Below, piece by piece: positions 6,973-8,489 of a stretch of DNA of 8,489 nt; the stretch's first letter is position 1, and the number at the start of each line of letters is the position of its first letter. A model generated the notes under the pieces. The model was not told the DNA's origin. It searched no databases and saw only the letters and a list, made by a program, of their open reading frames with translations. Location: contig JAAZCR010000213.1 of NCBI GenBank assembly GCA_012513195.1, positions 1 to 8,489 of the forward strand, in the 5' to 3' direction. Position numbers and translations under genes: made by a program. The stretch is from Bacilli bacterium. Its GTDB lineage: Bacteria; Bacillota_I; Bacilli_A; Haloplasmatales; Haloplasmataceae.

Positions 6973-7317
6973 ATCTTAGTCGGTAAAAACAATATCCAAA
7001 ACGAATACATCACCCATAAAGTTGCTTCCCGTAACGATTACTTCGTTCATGTTAAGGATATGCCAGGAAGTCACGTCATTATCCGTAATGTCACAGAATT
7101 AACTGAAAATGTTTTGCGGGCTGCGGCTCAACTCGCTAGTTACTACTCAAAAGCCCGGAAGTCTTCTTCAGTACCGGTTGATTATACGTTAGTTAAACAT
7201 GTTAAGAAAGTTCCAGGTAGTAAATTGGGTTTTGTGACTTATGATCGTAATAAAACAATTTATATTGACCCTGATGAAGATTTTATCCATAAACTTAGAA
7301 TGAAGAATAAAGTTTAA
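6973..7317 (+). pseudogene. rqcH: RqcH C-terminal NFACT-R part, cut off by the in-frame stop
   Basis: These 114 codons continue the rqcH frame without a shift and encode a well-preserved NFACT-R (DUF814) domain. They begin ILVGKNNIQNEYIT and continue with VHVKDMPGSHVIIR, SSVPVDYTLVKHVKK, GSKLGFVTYDRNKTIYIDPDED, and end in TAA at 7315-7317. There is no second stop, frameshift or decay of the motif, so the interruption is either recent, a sequence error, or somehow tolerated. The first in-frame ATG is at 7060, about 29 residues into the domain. An AAGGA lies only one base before that ATG, too close for a good start, so independent translation seems unlikely. Together with the preceding entry it is one gene, 5623-7317. 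Confidence 0.85.
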
Positions 7318-7339
7318 CCTTTATTCTTCATTTTTCTTT
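7299..7339 (+). terminator. Intrinsic terminator after rqcH
   Basis: A perfect 14-bp stem (7299-7312 with 7319-7332, AATGAAGAATAAAG and its complement) with a six-base loop is followed by TTTCTTT, within a T-rich stretch. The left arm lies inside the last codons of rqcH (MKNKV) and the loop contains the stop codon, so coding and terminator functions overlap. Confidence 0.88.
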
Positions 7340-7351
7340 ATAGGTAAAAAT

Positions 7352-7382
7352 TTGACAACGCAAATTTCGTCATCTTTCTACT
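7352..7382 (+). promoter_or_regulatory. Possible promoter for murE
   Basis: A perfect TTGACA at 7352-7357 lies just after the rqcH terminator. The best -10 candidate is TCTACT (7377-7382), matching four of six bases but with a long 19-base spacer; TTTCTA at 17 bases is a poorer match. The -35 is convincing, the -10 is not. Confidence 0.4.
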
Positions 7383-7383
7383 A

Positions 7384-7422
7384 ATTTCGCGCAATAATCA
7401 CCATAATAATATTGAGCGAAAT
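7384..7422 (+). promoter_or_regulatory. Long imperfect dyad in the murE leader, next to the ribosome binding site
   Basis: ATTTCGC (7384-7390) pairs with GCGAAAT (7416-7422), then one G-A mismatch, then CAATA (7392-7396) pairs with TATTG (7410-7414). This gives 12 pairs around a loop of about 13 bases. The right arm ends directly against the GGAGGGAG ribosome binding site (7423-7430). It could be an RNA hairpin affecting murE translation or a DNA operator. There is no U-run after it, so it is not a terminator. No known riboswitch class is recognised. Confidence 0.5.
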
Positions 7423-7434
7423 GGAGGGAGAAAG

Positions 7435-8489
7435 ATGCGAAGTGCGCATTTGTTAGAAGGAATAGAGTTAATCTATAAAAGCCCCAATTATCATGAAGAT
7501 ATTGAAATCAGGTATTTGAGTGAGAATACCAACGATATAAAACCAAATACCTGTTTTATCTGTATAAAAGGTAGTAAAGTCGATTCCCATGAATTAATAA
7601 ATAATCTATCTAATGATGTAGTCTTAATCATCGCTACACGAGAACTCCAAACTTCCATCCCTTATGTAATTGTCAAAGATACTTTAGAAATCATTCCCCT
7701 TTTGGCCACTAGGTTTTATCATCATCCTAGTAAAAAGCTAAATCTAATTGGCGTAACGGGTACGGATGGTAAAACAACAACGGCTCTCATCATAAAACAA
7801 CTCCTTGACCACTTTACGCCATGTGCCTATATCGGTACCAATGGCTTTAAATATTTAAAGCATGACTATGAAACCACCCTCACCACCCCGAAATCACTCT
7901 CCTTAAATAAGTATCTATCAAAGTTAGTTGAAGAAAATATCGATTATGTAAGTTTAGAAGTATCTAGTCAAGGGTTAGATACGCACCGCGTTGATCATCT
8001 CCACTTTAAAGTAGCCATCTTTACTAACCTCAACCATGAACATTTAGACTTTCATGAAACCATCGAAAAGTATTTCTCCGCAAAAGCTAAACTGTTCCAA
8101 ATGTTAGATAAAAATGCTTATGCCATCATCAATTTAGATTCACCGTTTGCTGATGATTTAATTAAATTAACTAAAGGAAAAGTTATCACTTATGGTAAGA
8201 ATCTCAACAGCGATTATTGGATAACGAACATAAGACCAGATTTCCCTAATACTTATTTTGATTTAATCGTGAAAGATAAAGCTTATACTAATATTAGTTT
8301 ATCCTTATTTGGTGATTATAATGTTTACAATGCGGTCGCGAGTTTAGCTTGTCTTGATAGTTTAGGATTTGAATTAACAGAAATAATTCCATATTTAAAG
8401 AACATTAAAAACATCGAAGGGCGTATGGTAAATCTTGAATTAGGACAACCCTTTAAAGTGATTGTGGACTTTGCGCATACACCTTATGC
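7435..8489 (+). CDS. murE: UDP-N-acetylmuramyl-tripeptide synthetase (MurE), 3' end outside the window
   Basis: A Mur ligase that adds the third stem-peptide residue to UDP-MurNAc-L-Ala-D-Glu in cytoplasmic peptidoglycan precursor synthesis, using ATP. The first 351 residues are present. The N-terminal UDP-binding domain is short, with ENTNDIKPNTCFICIKG at 30-46 and DSHELI. The central ATPase domain has the P-loop GVTGTDGKTTT at 106-116 (Asp where Asn is commoner), TTP at 150-152, LEVSSQGLDTHRVD at 174-187, TNLNHEHLDFH at 197-207, and YFSAKAKLF at 213-221, whose K217 matches the carbamylated lysine. The C-terminal domain opens with EGRM at 328-331 and IVDFAHTPY at 343-351. The motif that tells meso-diaminopimelate from lysine specificity lies beyond the window, so the amino acid added is unknown. 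The start is fixed by GGAGGGAG four bases upstream. A terminator separates it from rqcH. A MurE-like paralogue is the main alternative. Confidence 0.9.
   Translation, partial: MRSAHLLEGIELIYKSPNYHEDIEIRYLSENTNDIKPNTCFICIKGSKVDSHELINNLSNDVVLIIATRELQTSIPYVIVKDTLEIIPLLATRFYHHPSKKLNLIGVTGTDGKTTTALIIKQLLDHFTPCAYIGTNGFKYLKHDYETTLTTPKSLSLNKYLSKLVEENIDYVSLEVSSQGLDTHRVDHLHFKVAIFTNLNHEHLDFHETIEKYFSAKAKLFQMLDKNAYAIINLDSPFADDLIKLTKGKVITYGKNLNSDYWITNIRPDFPNTYFDLIVKDKAYTNISLSLFGDYNVYNAVASLACLDSLGFELTEIIPYLKNIKNIEGRMVNLELGQPFKVIVDFAHTPY

Noticed and set aside
6967..6980. Programmed stop-codon readthrough or TAA reassignment in rqcH
   Set aside because: TAA followed by A is not a leaky context, no stimulatory structure is evident just downstream, and TAA ends five other genes in this window.
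7421..7434. ATG at 7421 as the murE start
   Set aside because: It is out of frame with murE and lies within the ribosome binding site region of the ATG at 7435.
1..8489. CRISPR arrays, insertion sequences, tRNA or rRNA genes, phage or defence genes
   Set aside because: I looked on both strands and saw no repeat array, transposase, terminal inverted repeats, structural RNA gene or defence-type protein. Almost all the DNA is explained by housekeeping genes.

Overview
The window is an ordinary low-GC chromosomal segment, most likely from a walled member of the Bacillota (Firmicutes). Three things point there: AT-rich intergenic DNA, strong GGAGG-type ribosome binding sites, and a gmk-rpoZ-priA-fmt cluster next to rqcH (yloA), a neighbourhood known from Bacilli. 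A murE gene implies peptidoglycan, so this is not a wall-less mollicute. Every tryptophan codon I checked is TGG and the genes end in TAA or TAG, which fits the standard bacterial code. I cannot name the genus.

Layout. Positions 1-528 (minus strand) hold the first 176 codons of a YitT-family membrane protein with its own promoter. An intrinsic terminator at 601-630 separates it from a five-gene minus-strand operon. In transcription order that operon is gmk (guanylate kinase), rpoZ (RNA polymerase omega), priA (replication-restart helicase), fmt (Met-tRNA formyltransferase) and a cyclophilin-type peptidyl-prolyl isomerase. Gaps inside it are 4 to 13 bases, except for 52 bases between rpoZ and priA that contain a terminator-like hairpin. 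Compared with the well-known Bacillus order, coaBC (between rpoZ and priA) and def (between priA and fmt) are absent.

About 285 bases of very AT-rich DNA then separate gmk from the divergent rqcH. This stretch carries a promoter for each side and a run of helically phased T-tracts. rqcH encodes the ribosome-quality-control factor that adds C-terminal alanine tails to stalled nascent chains. Its reading frame is interrupted by a single in-frame TAA at 6970-6972, exactly at the start of the NFACT-R domain. The remaining 114 codons after the stop are intact and well conserved. A strong terminator follows, and then a leader with a long imperfect dyad precedes a 3'-truncated murE that runs off the window.

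Together the genes serve nucleotide supply (gmk), transcription (rpoZ), replication restart (priA), translation initiation and protein folding (fmt, cyclophilin), rescue of stalled ribosomes (rqcH) and cell-wall synthesis (murE). I found no convincing new multi-gene system. The most notable observation is the nonsense codon in rqcH; the rpoZ-priA hairpin and the murE leader dyad come next.
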